The notes: generated by a model not told the origin, from the letters alone. A stretch of DNA of 64,000 bases from JBAXXL01 sp037127915 (GCA_037127915.1 JBAXXL010000020.1:1-64000); one strand, 5' to 3'; shown: positions 1 through 9,878, numbered from the stretch's first letter. Made by a program: numbers and translations.

Positions 1-27
1 CATCATTATAAATATAACTTTTTTCAT
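1..27 (-). CDS. Start of a further FISUMP-type exported protein, cut by the window edge
   Basis: Only the first nine codons are inside the window. They read MKKVIFIMM and are identical in DNA to the start of the FISUMP gene whose start codon lies at 2845-2847. The roughly 110 bp upstream are also near-identical to the region upstream of that gene. The gene therefore most likely encodes another signal-peptide-bearing FISUMP protein on the minus strand. What follows its leader cannot be seen. Confidence 0.6.
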
Positions 28-64
28 ATTTAAAAACCTTAATTAACTATATATTTCTTTTATA

Positions 65-95
65 GATGGCCTCCACCGCCAAGGTGGTGTCCATC
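65..95. repeat. Short palindromic repeat, family A, copy 1
   Basis: A 31 bp imperfect palindrome reads GATGGcctCCACC at the left and GGTGGtgtCCATC at the right. A second copy lies at 2884-2914. Both sit just upstream of a FISUMP gene start, inside a longer duplicated leader region. Confidence 0.7.
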
Positions 96-123
96 TTATC
101 TAATACTTCTTCTACTTCAACCT

Positions 124-148
124 CCCGTCAAGAATTCTTCTTGACGGG
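124..148. repeat. Perfect 11 bp-stem palindrome (CCCGTCAAGAA)
   Basis: The arms CCCGTCAAGAA and TTCTTGACGGG are perfect complements around a 3-base loop. The element lies between two minus-strand FISUMP genes. No T-run follows on either strand, so it is not an obvious terminator. Confidence 0.7.
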
Positions 149-171
149 GTAGTTTCTTTGTTTCAAATTTC

Positions 172-196
172 CGTGTCAAGAGGAACTCTTGACGCG
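172..196. repeat. Short palindromic repeat, GTCAAGAG family, copy 1
   Basis: CGTGTCAAGAG and CTCTTGACGCG form an 11 bp stem with one mismatch around GAA. A near-identical element with the same flanks (caaat.tccg...gaggaaa) is at 9973-9997. Confidence 0.7.
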
Positions 197-234
197 AGGA
201 AAAACTTTCAGAACTTTTAACTTTATAAACTCAT

Positions 235-2847
235 TTAATCTTTTATACAGCGAACTGAATAACCATCCTCTTTATAGAATTTATCTGCATCGAACTTAGT
301 ACTACTATTGTATAATGTCCTAACCCAAGCCAACGAATAACTAAAGTAAGTATAATACCACCATCTTCCGACAGATCCAACATATTTAAAGGATTGTTTG
401 TCGCGGTAACCACCAGGTAAAGCTGAAAATCCTGTTTCATTAGTTGCACCAGTGTTTGGAGAATTCCACAAGCCGTTAACATCTTCATATATACCTGTCT
501 TTTTAAGTTTTCCGCCCGCATTATCGGAACCTCCAAGATAATCTGTTAATATTGCCCATTCTGTATCTTTTGGTATATGCCAACCTGCGGGAGCTAATCC
601 ACGTGGATCTTTTACAGCAAACCAATTATAGAGTTTACCGTAGATAGCACCCATTGCGGGATCGTTGTTGTAATAGCACCACGCTCCGGTTGTTAATTTT
701 GACCAAGTTAAAGAATCAGTAACCTGTGGTATGGTGTCGCCATTACGATAAGTTGACACATCAAGATTTTTACACATCCATACTTGTGTACCGATAGTAA
801 CAGCTTCGCAACTTTCTGGTTGTACTTGTATGATTGTGTAATCGACCTGATTGCTTATTAAATCATTGACATTTACAAATAATTTTCCGCTTATAGTGCC
901 GGCGGGTACTCGAATTACAATTTTGGTGTCACTCCAGCTTAAATAGTCATTTGGCTGTAGTATAATCGAATTCAAAGAAACAAAGCTGTAATTACGAAAA
1001 GTTCCAAAACCCGTTCCTTCTATTGTTATCTCGCGTCCAATCAATGCTTTGTACGGGCTCAAACTTGTGATTTCGAGTGTACTAACCTCTCCTTGAACGC
1101 AACGTACTGAAAAGCCGTATTTTTTATTAGTGGTGTTTCGATAAATACCGTCATAATAGTAGTTCAGACTTCTTAACTGTGCATTTGTGGAATTATCGGC
1201 TGATGAAGTCCACCAATAGCAGTCCTTACCAAGAATAAAAAATGCACCCAAATTGCCGCGATAGCTGGAAGGAAGAGCCGAAAAACCTCTTTTGTCAGAA
1301 GCTCCTGTATTTGGGCTTCGCCAATATTCCGTTCCTTCTACTTTCAATTGTAAACCTTGATCCGTTCCACGGTAACCTGTCGAATCTGCTTGCGATTTAC
1401 CCATTCCAAGGTAGCGTTCCAATGTCTTCCATTCTCCATCATTTGGTATATGCCAGCCAATCGGAGCCAAACCGCGGGGGTCGTTCACCGCATACCAATT
1501 ATATAATTTTCCATATATTGTACCGTATGCCGCATCGTTATTGAAATAGCACCAAGCACCGGTTGTCAAATTATCCCACTCTGTGGAATCAGTAACTTGA
1601 GGAATTGAATCGCCGTTGCGATAATGGTCAACATCCAAATTTTTACAAGTCCAGACCTGATTGCCAATTGGAATATATTTGCAATCACCAGGAACGTTTT
1701 GTTTTACCGTAAAATCGACCGCATTGCTATTTTGTTCATTTACACTTACTATTACTTTTCCGGATGTGGCGTAATACGGTACTTTTACTTTTATTTCTGT
1801 ATCGCTCCAGCTTAAATAATCACTTTTCTTAAGGCTTGACCATTCAAACTTTATTTGGCTGTAACTACGAGTTATTCCAAAACCTGTTCCGGTAATAGTA
1901 ACTTCATCTTCAACAAAGCCCGAATTCGGTGTTATACTTTTAATTACGGGAACAATTATTTCACCCTTAATGCAACGAACCGATTGTCCGGATTCCTTAT
2001 CTGGGCCAATTGAGAATAATTCGGCATTATCGTAGGTTGCGGAAAGTCCTAAAACATACTTGCTTGAGTTCAACCACGAACCAAAAATACCAAATCCCCA
2101 GAATTCTCCTTTTTCATTCCTATTCCCCGCAGGTAGCCCTGAAAATCCGCTTTCATTAGTAGCACCTTCATTGGGTGTTACCCATAAGCCGTCGCCGACT
2201 TGGTAAGTACCTATACTTTTAAGTTTGCCCCCGCCTTCACTCATACCGCCAAGAAATTCTTCTAAAGCATTGCTTTCCTGTTCACTAGGGATATGCCAAC
2301 CTACAGGAGCTAAACCACGCGGGTCTGTAACTGCATACCAATTGTAAAGTTTCCCATAAATTCCATCCATAGCCGGATCGTTATTATAGTAGCACCAAGC
2401 CCCTGTGGTTAATTTGCTCCATTCAATTGAATCAGTAACCTGAGGGATTGGATCTCCATTTCGATAATGATCAACATCAAGATTTTTGCACGACCAGATT
2501 TGATTTCCGATTGTTGTTTCGGAACAATCATTTGAAATGAAAATGATACTGTCAATCGCAGCGATATTAAAATACCTTAGTGTGACCGGTAGATTGATTT
2601 TAATTTTTTTTACGCCGGTGAGTTCAATTGACGAAATATTTGTGTTTAAGTATGAATAACTTGTATCATGTAAAAATACCTTCATAGTATAAAGAATGTC
2701 TGATTTTATAAAACTCATTTCAATTAAATCTTCTATTCTGTATTCTTTCGAATTTCCATCTTCAAGATAAAACTTTATAGTCGGCTCAACTGCCTTGAGA
2801 GTTAAACTAACCATAAGAAACATCATTATAAATATAACTTTTTTCAT
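235..2847 (-). CDS. Exported protein with three FISUMP modules and two IPT/TIG domains
   Basis: 870 residues. Residues 1-19 look like a Sec signal peptide without a lipobox. Residues 20-110 hold about three copies of a short beta motif ending in I-x-x-I/M-x-F (first copy FYLEDGNSKEYRIEDLIEMSF). Three FISUMP modules follow (about 110-296, 388-592 and 683-870), each opening with IGxQxWxCKNLDVxxYRNGD and containing GAWCYYNND, YGKLYNWYAV, RGLAPxGWHIP, GATNExGFxALP and a closing SVRC. IPT/TIG domains (S-P-x-x-G, G-x-G-F-G) lie between the modules. Each FISUMP module keeps two cysteines (GAWC and VRC) that could form a disulfide outside the cytoplasm. FISUMP domains have no assigned biochemical role, so function is unknown; a surface or extracellular location is inferred. 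No T9SS tail is visible. Confidence 0.9.
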   Translation of the reverse strand: MKKVIFIMMFLMVSLTLKAVEPTIKFYLEDGNSKEYRIEDLIEMSFIKSDILYTMKVFLHDTSYSYLNTNISSIELTGVKKIKINLPVTLRYFNIAAIDSIIFISNDCSETTIGNQIWSCKNLDVDHYRNGDPIPQVTDSIEWSKLTTGAWCYYNNDPAMDGIYGKLYNWYAVTDPRGLAPVGWHIPSEQESNALEEFLGGMSEGGGKLKSIGTYQVGDGLWVTPNEGATNESGFSGLPAGNRNEKGEFWGFGIFGSWLNSSKYVLGLSATYDNAELFSIGPDKESGQSVRCIKGEIIVPVIKSITPNSGFVEDEVTITGTGFGITRSYSQIKFEWSSLKKSDYLSWSDTEIKVKVPYYATSGKVIVSVNEQNSNAVDFTVKQNVPGDCKYIPIGNQVWTCKNLDVDHYRNGDSIPQVTDSTEWDNLTTGAWCYFNNDAAYGTIYGKLYNWYAVNDPRGLAPIGWHIPNDGEWKTLERYLGMGKSQADSTGYRGTDQGLQLKVEGTEYWRSPNTGASDKRGFSALPSSYRGNLGAFFILGKDCYWWTSSADNSTNAQLRSLNYYYDGIYRNTTNKKYGFSVRCVQGEVSTLEITSLSPYKALIGREITIEGTGFGTFRNYSFVSLNSIILQPNDYLSWSDTKIVIRVPAGTISGKLFVNVNDLISNQVDYTIIQVQPESCEAVTIGTQVWMCKNLDVSTYRNGDTIPQVTDSLTWSKLTTGAWCYYNNDPAMGAIYGKLYNWFAVKDPRGLAPAGWHIPKDTEWAILTDYLGGSDNAGGKLKKTGIYEDVNGLWNSPNTGATNETGFSALPGGYRDKQSFKYVGSVGRWWYYTYFSYSLAWVRTLYNSSTKFDADKFYKEDGYSVRCIKD

Positions 2848-2883
2848 ATTTAAAAACCTTAATTAACTATATATTCTTTTATA

Positions 2884-2914
2884 GATGGGCTCCACCTCCA
2901 AGGTGGAGTCCATC
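2884..2914. repeat. Short palindromic repeat, family A, copy 2
   Basis: GATGGgctCCACCT and AGGTGGagtCCATC flank a short loop. The element is homologous to the one at 65-95 and occupies the same position about 35-40 bp upstream of a FISUMP start codon. Confidence 0.7.
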
Positions 2915-2948
2915 TTATCTCACTACTTCACAAACTTTAAGAACTGTT

Positions 2949-5900
2949 TTAATCTTTAATACAACGAACGGCAAAACCACTATTTGTTGTATTGCCATAT
3001 ATGAATAATTTAGTGTTGCTATAGTCCAAACAATAAGATGATAAATTAACTTCATGGTCTTTCTTAGTTAATCCCCACCAATAACCAAAGTAACCCTTGT
3101 ATTGGAATACGCCATAGTAATCACGTGTTCCACCGGGTAGTGCCGAAAATCCGGTTTCGTTTGTAGCACCTTTATTTGGATATTGCCACAGACCATTTCC
3201 GTTTCTGGATGTACCTGTACTTTTTAGTTTTCCGCCCGCCAAGTTCTCACCGCCAAGATAATTGGTGAGTATTGTCCATTCCTCATCGTTTGGTATATGC
3301 CAACCGGCAGGAGCTAATCCGCGCGAATCACTAACGGCATACTTATTGTATAGTTTGCCAAATTTACCGCCTTCCGCAAGGTCGTTTTTGTAGTAGCACC
3401 AGGCACCGGTTTTTAAATTTGACCAAGCTAGGGCATCAGTAACTTGAGGAATTGTGTCGCCATTACGATAAGTAGAAACATCGAGATTTTTGCATGACCA
3501 TTTTTGAGTTCCGATTGTGACGTATTCGCAGTCGTCCGGTTTCAGAGGTTTAACAGTGAATTCAACTTTATCGCTCTTTATATCATTTACCGTAATACTT
3601 ATATACCCTGTTTCAGCACCTGCGGGAACCTTCACTTTTACTTGGATATTACTCCAGCTTATATAATCGCTTTGCTCTGGTTTTATTGAATTAAATGATA
3701 TATAATTAGCTCCTTGAGAAGAACCGAAATTCGCTCCATTTATCGTAATTTCATCGCCTATATATCCGTTATTCGGAATTATGCTATTAATCATAGGTAC
3801 AATTGCATTCGCTTTTATACAGCGTATAGCAAATCCATTTTCCTTCGTATTTGAGTTGCGAATGAGTAGTGAATCGTAGTAGTCCATTGTTCTGCTCCAA
3901 GCATTGTTAGTGCTACTATCAGTTGAACACCACCATTTACAGTGATATTCTAATTTAAGGAAATCACTAATGTTTCCACGGTAGCCGCTTGGCAAAGCTG
4001 AAAAGCCGTATTCGTCTGTTGCTCTTCTATTTGTATTAGGCCAATGTTTTGTTCCGGCTTCTTTTAGTTTATAAATTGCCGCGCTATCACCGCCTGCATA
4101 ATCAATAAGTTGTGTCCATTCCGGATCGCTTGGTATTTTCCATCCAGCAGGAGCCAAACCGCGTGGGTCGTTCACGGCATACCAATTATAAAGTTTACCA
4201 TAAACTTTTCCATAATATGGATCATTATTGTAGTAGCACCATGCACCTGTTTTTAAATTTTTCCATTCTGTGCTGTCTTTTACCTGTGGTATAGGATCGC
4301 CATTTCTGTAACGGCATACTTCTAGATTTTCTCCCATCCACACTTGGGTTCCAATTGTAAGTGGAGTGTACGAACTTCTACCACCGCAAGGGATAGTGTC
4401 AGGATTGTAATCCTTAACACAGCGTACCGAAAAACCATCATTTTGATAATATTTAATTCTATCCAATGAAGGTGAATAATAGTAAATAAGGCTACCATAA
4501 GCATTATCTGAACTCCACCAATGAGCATAAGTACCAATTTCAGAGAATCTTAAATTTCCACTATAGTGACCACGTCCAGCGGCAGGTAAAGCCTTAAATC
4601 CAAATTCGTCAGTAGCTCCCGCGTTAGGACTTAACCAATGAGTAGTTCCAACTTCCTTTAGTTTTCCGCCAACTACATCCGCAGGACCAAAATAGTCCGC
4701 AAAGTAGGTCCACTCAGCATTACTTGGCACGTGCCAACCTTCAGGAGCCAATCCGCGCGGATCGTTTACCGCATACCAGTTGTAAAGTTTTCCGAATATT
4801 TTACCATTTTCAGGATCGTTATGACTATAGCACCATGCGCCTGTTTTTAAATTTTTCCATTTGACGCTATCCTTAACTTCCGGTATTATGTCTCCATTTC
4901 TATATCTGCATACATCAAGGTTTTCTCCCATCCATACAAGAGGTCCTATTTTGACGGAAGTATAGTATGCTCTTTCAGTACAAGGTATTAAAACTTCAAA
5001 ATCTACTTCATTGCTCTGTCTTTCGCTTACAGTAACAGATACTTTTGCATATCCGGTTTCAATTTTATTCGGAACTCTAACTTTTATTTTCGAATTGCTC
5101 CAGCTTAAATAATTATTTGGCGGTAGTGTTAAGGAACTGAACGTAACGACGCTAGTACCTTGAACATCTCCAAAACCGGTACCTTCGAGTATTACTTCAT
5201 CACCAATATATCCGGTAGCCGGATTAATTTTGTTGATTTTAGGAAATACAAATTCACCTTTGACGCAACGAACTGAAAAACCATATTCTTTACTATTGCT
5301 GTATCTATATATGCCCGGGTAATAATAGCTCAGTCCTCTGAACCAAACATCTGCCGTATCGGTAGCAGTAGAACTCCACCAATAACCTTCTTTACCCAAA
5401 CTGTAAAACGCACCTTGATTACCGCGGTAGCTCCCTGGGAGAGCGGTAAAACCCGTTGCATTTGTAGCACCGGTATTAGGTTTACGCCAATGGTCAAATC
5501 CAACTTCTTTCAATTTGCCGCCTTCATTCGTTCCGCGGTATCCTGTTGAATCAACTAATGTATTGGACATACCAAGATGCTTTTCTAATGTTTTCCAATC
5601 TTCATCTTCAGGCACATGCCAACCAACCGGTGCTAAGCCGCGAGGGTCGTTCACCGCATACCAATTGTAAAGTTTGCCGTAAATGTTTCCATTATTAGTA
5701 TCGTTATTATAGTAACACCAAGCACCTGTTTTTAAATTTTTCCATTCTGTGGAGTCAGTAATCTGTGGAATGAGATCGCCATTTCGATAATAACAAACAT
5801 CGAGATTTTCTCCCATCCATTCTTGTGTACCTATATTTAAAGTCGTGTATGAGCTTTTTTCGGTGCATGGCAGTAGAACTGTAAAATCTACTTCATTGCT

Positions 5901-7016
5901 CTTATTTCCATTTACGGTTGCGAAAACTTTCCCTGTTCTCGCGCCCTTGGGCACTTTTACTTTTATTTCAGTGTCGTTCCAGCTTGTATAATCGGTTGAT
6001 AGTGGTTTTGTTGAGTTAAATAAAATGATATTAGAACTGCGTGTTTTTCCGAAGCCGCTTCCGCTTAATGTTACTTCATCTCCCAAATTACCATATTCTG
6101 GAATTATACTATTTATGACAGGTACTATTGCTTCACCTTTTACGCAACGTATAGATAACCCGGATTCCATAGCTTTACCGGCTCGGGTTAGACTGCCGGT
6201 ACTATAATTTACAGCACTGAACCAAGAATTAGTTTTACCGTTGTCATTAGAACTCCACCAATAACCGTCGGAACTCATAAATAAGAAAGAGCCATCTTTT
6301 AATCTTAAACCTCCGGGAAGAGCCAGAAAACCGCTTTCGTTAGTAGCTCCAAAGTTGGGGCTTTGCCAATGTGCAGTTCCGGATTCCTTCAATTTGCCGC
6401 CGGCTTGCGGTTCGCCGCCGAGATAAGCAGTTAGAGTCTTCCATTCTTCATCACTTGGAATATGCCAACCGACAGGTGCCAAGCCGCGCGGGTCGTTTAC
6501 AGCGTACCAATTGTATAGTTTACCATAGGTTTTACCATACTCTGTGTCATTATTGTAATAGCACCAAGCACCTGTGGTTAATGTACTCCATTCTGCAGGG
6601 TCAACAACTTGAGGTAATAAATCGCCATTTCGATAGTGTTCAACATCAAGATTTTTGCACATCCATGTTTGGGTGCCTATTGTAATTTCAGTACATGAAT
6701 ATACTATAAAAATAATGGAATCAATTCTGTTGATATTAATTAATTCGGTTCCATCTGAAAATTTGAGAACTAATGTTGTCGAATCAGAGAAATTCATTGA
6801 TTCAATTGCACGAATGTCGTAAGTTGTTTTTAATCCTGAAGAATAAATATACATCAGAAATGGCAATTCCGGCTGTATGAACTTCATATCCGCAATTTCT
6901 TCAATTTTATACTGTTTTGAGGAACCATCTTCAAGATAAAACTTTATAGTCGGTTCAACTGCCTTAAGAGTTAAACTAACTATAAACAACGCGATAATCA
7001 ATAAAACTTTTTTCAT
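2949..7016 (-). CDS. Large exported protein with five FISUMP modules and three IPT/TIG domains
   Basis: 1355 residues with an N-terminal signal peptide (MKKVLLIIALFIVSLTLKA). The N-terminal beta-repeat module resembles that of the neighbouring genes, and five FISUMP modules follow. The order read from the sequence is N-module, FISUMP, TIG, FISUMP, TIG, FISUMP, FISUMP, TIG, FISUMP; the third and fourth FISUMP modules are joined directly by a short linker (YNPDTIPCGG). Middle modules open with WMGENLDVCRYRNGD instead of WMCKNLDV, so a cysteine has moved within the motif. The gene is transcribed in the same direction as its neighbours and may be co-expressed with them. Function is unknown. Family membership is secure from repeated GAWCYYNND, YGKLYNWYAVNDPRGLAP and SVRC signatures. 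Confidence 0.9.
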   Translation of the reverse strand: MKKVLLIIALFIVSLTLKAVEPTIKFYLEDGSSKQYKIEEIADMKFIQPELPFLMYIYSSGLKTTYDIRAIESMNFSDSTTLVLKFSDGTELININRIDSIIFIVYSCTEITIGTQTWMCKNLDVEHYRNGDLLPQVVDPAEWSTLTTGAWCYYNNDTEYGKTYGKLYNWYAVNDPRGLAPVGWHIPSDEEWKTLTAYLGGEPQAGGKLKESGTAHWQSPNFGATNESGFLALPGGLRLKDGSFLFMSSDGYWWSSNDNGKTNSWFSAVNYSTGSLTRAGKAMESGLSIRCVKGEAIVPVINSIIPEYGNLGDEVTLSGSGFGKTRSSNIILFNSTKPLSTDYTSWNDTEIKVKVPKGARTGKVFATVNGNKSNEVDFTVLLPCTEKSSYTTLNIGTQEWMGENLDVCYYRNGDLIPQITDSTEWKNLKTGAWCYYNNDTNNGNIYGKLYNWYAVNDPRGLAPVGWHVPEDEDWKTLEKHLGMSNTLVDSTGYRGTNEGGKLKEVGFDHWRKPNTGATNATGFTALPGSYRGNQGAFYSLGKEGYWWSSTATDTADVWFRGLSYYYPGIYRYSNSKEYGFSVRCVKGEFVFPKINKINPATGYIGDEVILEGTGFGDVQGTSVVTFSSLTLPPNNYLSWSNSKIKVRVPNKIETGYAKVSVTVSERQSNEVDFEVLIPCTERAYYTSVKIGPLVWMGENLDVCRYRNGDIIPEVKDSVKWKNLKTGAWCYSHNDPENGKIFGKLYNWYAVNDPRGLAPEGWHVPSNAEWTYFADYFGPADVVGGKLKEVGTTHWLSPNAGATDEFGFKALPAAGRGHYSGNLRFSEIGTYAHWWSSDNAYGSLIYYYSPSLDRIKYYQNDGFSVRCVKDYNPDTIPCGGRSSYTPLTIGTQVWMGENLEVCRYRNGDPIPQVKDSTEWKNLKTGAWCYYNNDPYYGKVYGKLYNWYAVNDPRGLAPAGWKIPSDPEWTQLIDYAGGDSAAIYKLKEAGTKHWPNTNRRATDEYGFSALPSGYRGNISDFLKLEYHCKWWCSTDSSTNNAWSRTMDYYDSLLIRNSNTKENGFAIRCIKANAIVPMINSIIPNNGYIGDEITINGANFGSSQGANYISFNSIKPEQSDYISWSNIQVKVKVPAGAETGYISITVNDIKSDKVEFTVKPLKPDDCEYVTIGTQKWSCKNLDVSTYRNGDTIPQVTDALAWSNLKTGAWCYYKNDLAEGGKFGKLYNKYAVSDSRGLAPAGWHIPNDEEWTILTNYLGGENLAGGKLKSTGTSRNGNGLWQYPNKGATNETGFSALPGGTRDYYGVFQYKGYFGYWWGLTKKDHEVNLSSYCLDYSNTKLFIYGNTTNSGFAVRCIKD

Positions 7017-7059
7017 AAACTTAATTCCATATTTAATTAATAATCTTTATTCTTTTTAA

Positions 7060-7090
7060 CTCATCCGATAATTGGCAGTCATCGGATGAG
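7060..7090. repeat. CTCATCCGATGA palindromic repeat, copy 1
   Basis: CTCATCCGAT at the left and ATCGGATGAG at the right enclose a short degenerate centre. The same element occurs at 9914-9944 and 11072-11102, and in a decayed form near 31303-31333. It lies between two FISUMP genes. Confidence 0.8.
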
Positions 7091-7100
7091 TAGAACTTTT

Positions 7101-7979
7101 TTATTCTTCTACACATCGTACCGATAAGCCGCTACACATTGCACTACACCCCCAAGGTTGATTAGCTTTGTCATAGCTCAAAGTCCAAGAGTAAACAAGT
7201 GAAACATTAGCCTTGTCCTGAGTCCACATAAAATTAGAAAATCCGAGTTCCGAAAATTTTGGATAACGAGCACCACCCGGAAGTGCAGTAAAACCGGATT
7301 CATTGGTTGCACCGGTATTCGGATATTGCCAATGGTTGGTACCGGCTTCTTTCAACTTGCCTCCGGCAACGGCTTCACCACCCAGTGAATTTAAAAGAAT
7401 CGTCAGATCACTATTATGCGGCACACGCCAACCTGCGGGTGCTAAACCGCGCGGATCATTTACAGCATACCAATTATAGAGTTTTCCGTATATAGCACCC
7501 ATCACGGGATCGTTGTTGTAATAGCACCAGGCTCCGGTTTTAAGGTTTTGCCATTCCGCGGAATCGGTAACTTGCGGAATAATTTCGCCATTGCGGTAGT
7601 ACTCAACATCAAGATTTTTTTTCATCCAAGTTTGCGGTCCAATTGTAATTTGATTATATGGATTACGAATAAAGGTTATACTGTCTATATCGCCGATATT
7701 GATATTTTCTACCGAAGATGAAAGATTTATTTTCAATGTGTTTAAATCGCTAAATTCCAATGTGCTTATGTTTTTTACATTATAGGAATTTTTTGCACCG
7801 TCTATAAAGACTTCCATCAGATATGGTAAATTTGATTTAACAAAACTCATTTCAATAAAATCTTCCAGTCTATATTCTTTTGAATTTCCATCTTCAAGAT
7901 AAAACTTAACAACCGGTTCAACTCCTTTGAGAGTTAAACTAAGCATAAACAACGCGATAATCAATAACACTTTTTTCAT
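7101..7979 (-). CDS. Exported protein with a single FISUMP module
   Basis: 292 residues. The signal peptide (MKKVLLIIALFMLSLTLKG) is nearly identical to that of the 1355-residue neighbour. It is followed by the shared N-terminal beta-repeat module (KFYLEDGNSKEYRLEDF) and one FISUMP module from about residue 110 to the C-terminus, with IGPQTWMKKNLDVEYYRNG, GAWCYYNNDPVMG, RGLAPAGWRVP and a final SVRCVEE. It is the minimal form of the architecture in this cluster, without any TIG domain. The conserved leader upstream of the start (AATTAAGGTT before ATG) matches that of the paralogues. Function is unknown; export is inferred from the signal peptide. Confidence 0.9.
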   Translation of the reverse strand: MKKVLLIIALFMLSLTLKGVEPVVKFYLEDGNSKEYRLEDFIEMSFVKSNLPYLMEVFIDGAKNSYNVKNISTLEFSDLNTLKINLSSSVENINIGDIDSITFIRNPYNQITIGPQTWMKKNLDVEYYRNGEIIPQVTDSAEWQNLKTGAWCYYNNDPVMGAIYGKLYNWYAVNDPRGLAPAGWRVPHNSDLTILLNSLGGEAVAGGKLKEAGTNHWQYPNTGATNESGFTALPGGARYPKFSELGFSNFMWTQDKANVSLVYSWTLSYDKANQPWGCSAMCSGLSVRCVEE

Positions 7980-8020
7980 AACCTTAATTCCCTATTTAAT
8001 TAATAATCTTTTTTTCTACT

Positions 8021-8055
8021 AACCTTCCGAAGGTTCGAAACCTTCGGAAGGTTTC
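8021..8055. repeat. Palindromic repeat AACCTTCCGAAGG, intergenic copy
   Basis: A 35 bp element built of the two related palindromes CCTTCCGAAGG and CCTTCGGAAGG joined by TTCGAAA. The identical 35 bp occurs inside a coding sequence at 11264-11298. Confidence 0.85.
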
Positions 8056-8126
8056 GAGACGTCTCTTCAACTTTATAACTTTAAGAACATTATGAACTTT
8101 AAAAACTTTAAACTTTACAAACTCAT

Positions 8127-9878
8127 TTAATCCTTAATACAACGCACCGACAAGCAGGAACCTTTATTTTCACTCGATCGAGAGCAATTCGTTGACATGT
8201 TGTAAATATTTCTATTCCAAGCGACGTTTTCATCCAATTCAGTAGAAGTCCACCAATATCCATAAAAGTTTATCATTTGAAACGACATTTCAGAAAGTTT
8301 GCCACCCGGGAGTGCTAAAAATCCACTTTCGTTAGTAGCACCGAAGTTTGGTGCTTTCCAAAGTCCGGTATTATCTTTCAAATTTCCTGTGCTTTTCAAT
8401 TTACCGCCAGCTACAGTAGTATCGCCAAGATAATCCGTTAGCTTAGTCCATTCTGCGTCGCTTGCCACATGCCAACCTTCGGGAGCTAATCCGCGAGGAT
8501 CATTAACGGCGTACCAATTATAGAGTTTGCCATAAAGTTCTTCATTTTCAACTTTAAAAGAATAATAGCACCAAGCACCGGTTGTTAAATTATTCAAGTC
8601 AGTCCATTTTTTTACCTGTTGTATTGTATCACCGTTGCGGTAGCAGTCCACATTAAGGTTGCGTGACATCCAAACTTGTGTTCCAATAATTATTGCTTCA
8701 AAATAATCGGGATCGGTTTGGGTGATAACGAAATTTACTAAATTGCTTAAAATACCCTCGACGCATACAGATACATACCCTGTTTTTGCATCTTGCGGAA
8801 TAACTAATTTTATTTCAGTATCGCTCCAAGATATATAATCGCTCTTATCAGCAGTTAAAGTTCCAAATGAAACATAACTGAATTTGCGTTCCGCTCCAAA
8901 ACCGGTACCGGAAACTGTGAGTACCTTACCTACTTGAGATGAATTGGGGGATATAGATTTGATAGCGGGAATATTATAATCTTTTATACAACGCACCGAA
9001 AAACCACAAGTTTTTTTACCCATACTTGTACCAAGCGCAGATTTATCGTAGGATAACACACGGATCCATATACTTTTAATTGTTTCTTGTTCGGAAGAAG
9101 ACCAATAATTAGCGGTTAAACCTATATTAGTGAATGAATCATACCTATAACCGCTAGGTACGCCGGAAAAATTAGTTTCATTTGTGGCACCAACGTTTGG
9201 GCTTTGCCATAAACCATCGCCTGTTTCAATGGTGCCGGTACTTTTTAGCATACCACCGGCTAAGGAATCGCCGCCCAGATTGTCAGGGATTGTTTTCCAT
9301 TCTTCAATAATTGGAATGTGCCAGCCTTCGGGAGCTAAACCACGAGGATCGCTAACAGCATACCAGTTGTAAAGTTTTCCATAGATTGCTCCCATAGCGG
9401 GGTCGTTGTTATAATAGCACCATGCACCCGTTTGCAGGTTAACCCATTCAGCGGAGTCAGTAACTTGCGGGATTGGGTCGCCGTTGCGGTAGGATTCGAC
9501 ATCAAGATTTTGTCCCATCCAAGTGAAGTTTCCTATGGGAATCTCATTAGCGGTTTTCGGAACAAAATTTATACTATCAATTTCGGAAATTAAAAAAAGA
9601 GAAGCATCATCTGTTTTCTGGACTACTAATGTGTTGGAATTAAGGAACGTCAGAGAAGTGATATCCTTTGTATCTAAAGTATATTTAGTATTATAAGCAT
9701 ATACTTCCATCATATAAGGCAAATCGGACTCAATAAAATTCATTTCCTCTATGTCGTCAATTCTATATTGACTAAAATTTCCATCTTCAAGATAAAATTT
9801 AATTCCCAAATCTTCTGATTTGAGCGTAAAACTAATCACACACAACAAAATAATAAATAAAACATTTTTCATATTCAA
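8127..9878 (-). CDS. Exported protein with two FISUMP modules and one IPT/TIG domain
   Basis: 583 residues. The signal peptide (MNMKNVLFIILLCVISFTLKS) is followed by the beta-repeat N-module (KFYLEDGNFSQYRIDDIEEMNF), FISUMP 1 (about 110-300), an IPT/TIG domain (about 303-385, with ISPNSSQVGKVLTVSGTGFG) and FISUMP 2 (about 392-583). FISUMP 1 has WMGQNLDVESYRNGD. FISUMP 2 has WMSRNLNVDCYRNGD, and its GAWCYY is followed by SFKVE in place of the usual NNDP, so this copy has diverged. The N-terminal methionine could be M1 or M3 (MKNVLF); the shorter form matches the paralogues better. Function is unknown. Confidence 0.9.
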   Translation of the reverse strand: MNMKNVLFIILLCVISFTLKSEDLGIKFYLEDGNFSQYRIDDIEEMNFIESDLPYMMEVYAYNTKYTLDTKDITSLTFLNSNTLVVQKTDDASLFLISEIDSINFVPKTANEIPIGNFTWMGQNLDVESYRNGDPIPQVTDSAEWVNLQTGAWCYYNNDPAMGAIYGKLYNWYAVSDPRGLAPEGWHIPIIEEWKTIPDNLGGDSLAGGMLKSTGTIETGDGLWQSPNVGATNETNFSGVPSGYRYDSFTNIGLTANYWSSSEQETIKSIWIRVLSYDKSALGTSMGKKTCGFSVRCIKDYNIPAIKSISPNSSQVGKVLTVSGTGFGAERKFSYVSFGTLTADKSDYISWSDTEIKLVIPQDAKTGYVSVCVEGILSNLVNFVITQTDPDYFEAIIIGTQVWMSRNLNVDCYRNGDTIQQVKKWTDLNNLTTGAWCYYSFKVENEELYGKLYNWYAVNDPRGLAPEGWHVASDAEWTKLTDYLGDTTVAGGKLKSTGNLKDNTGLWKAPNFGATNESGFLALPGGKLSEMSFQMINFYGYWWTSTELDENVAWNRNIYNMSTNCSRSSENKGSCLSVRCIKD

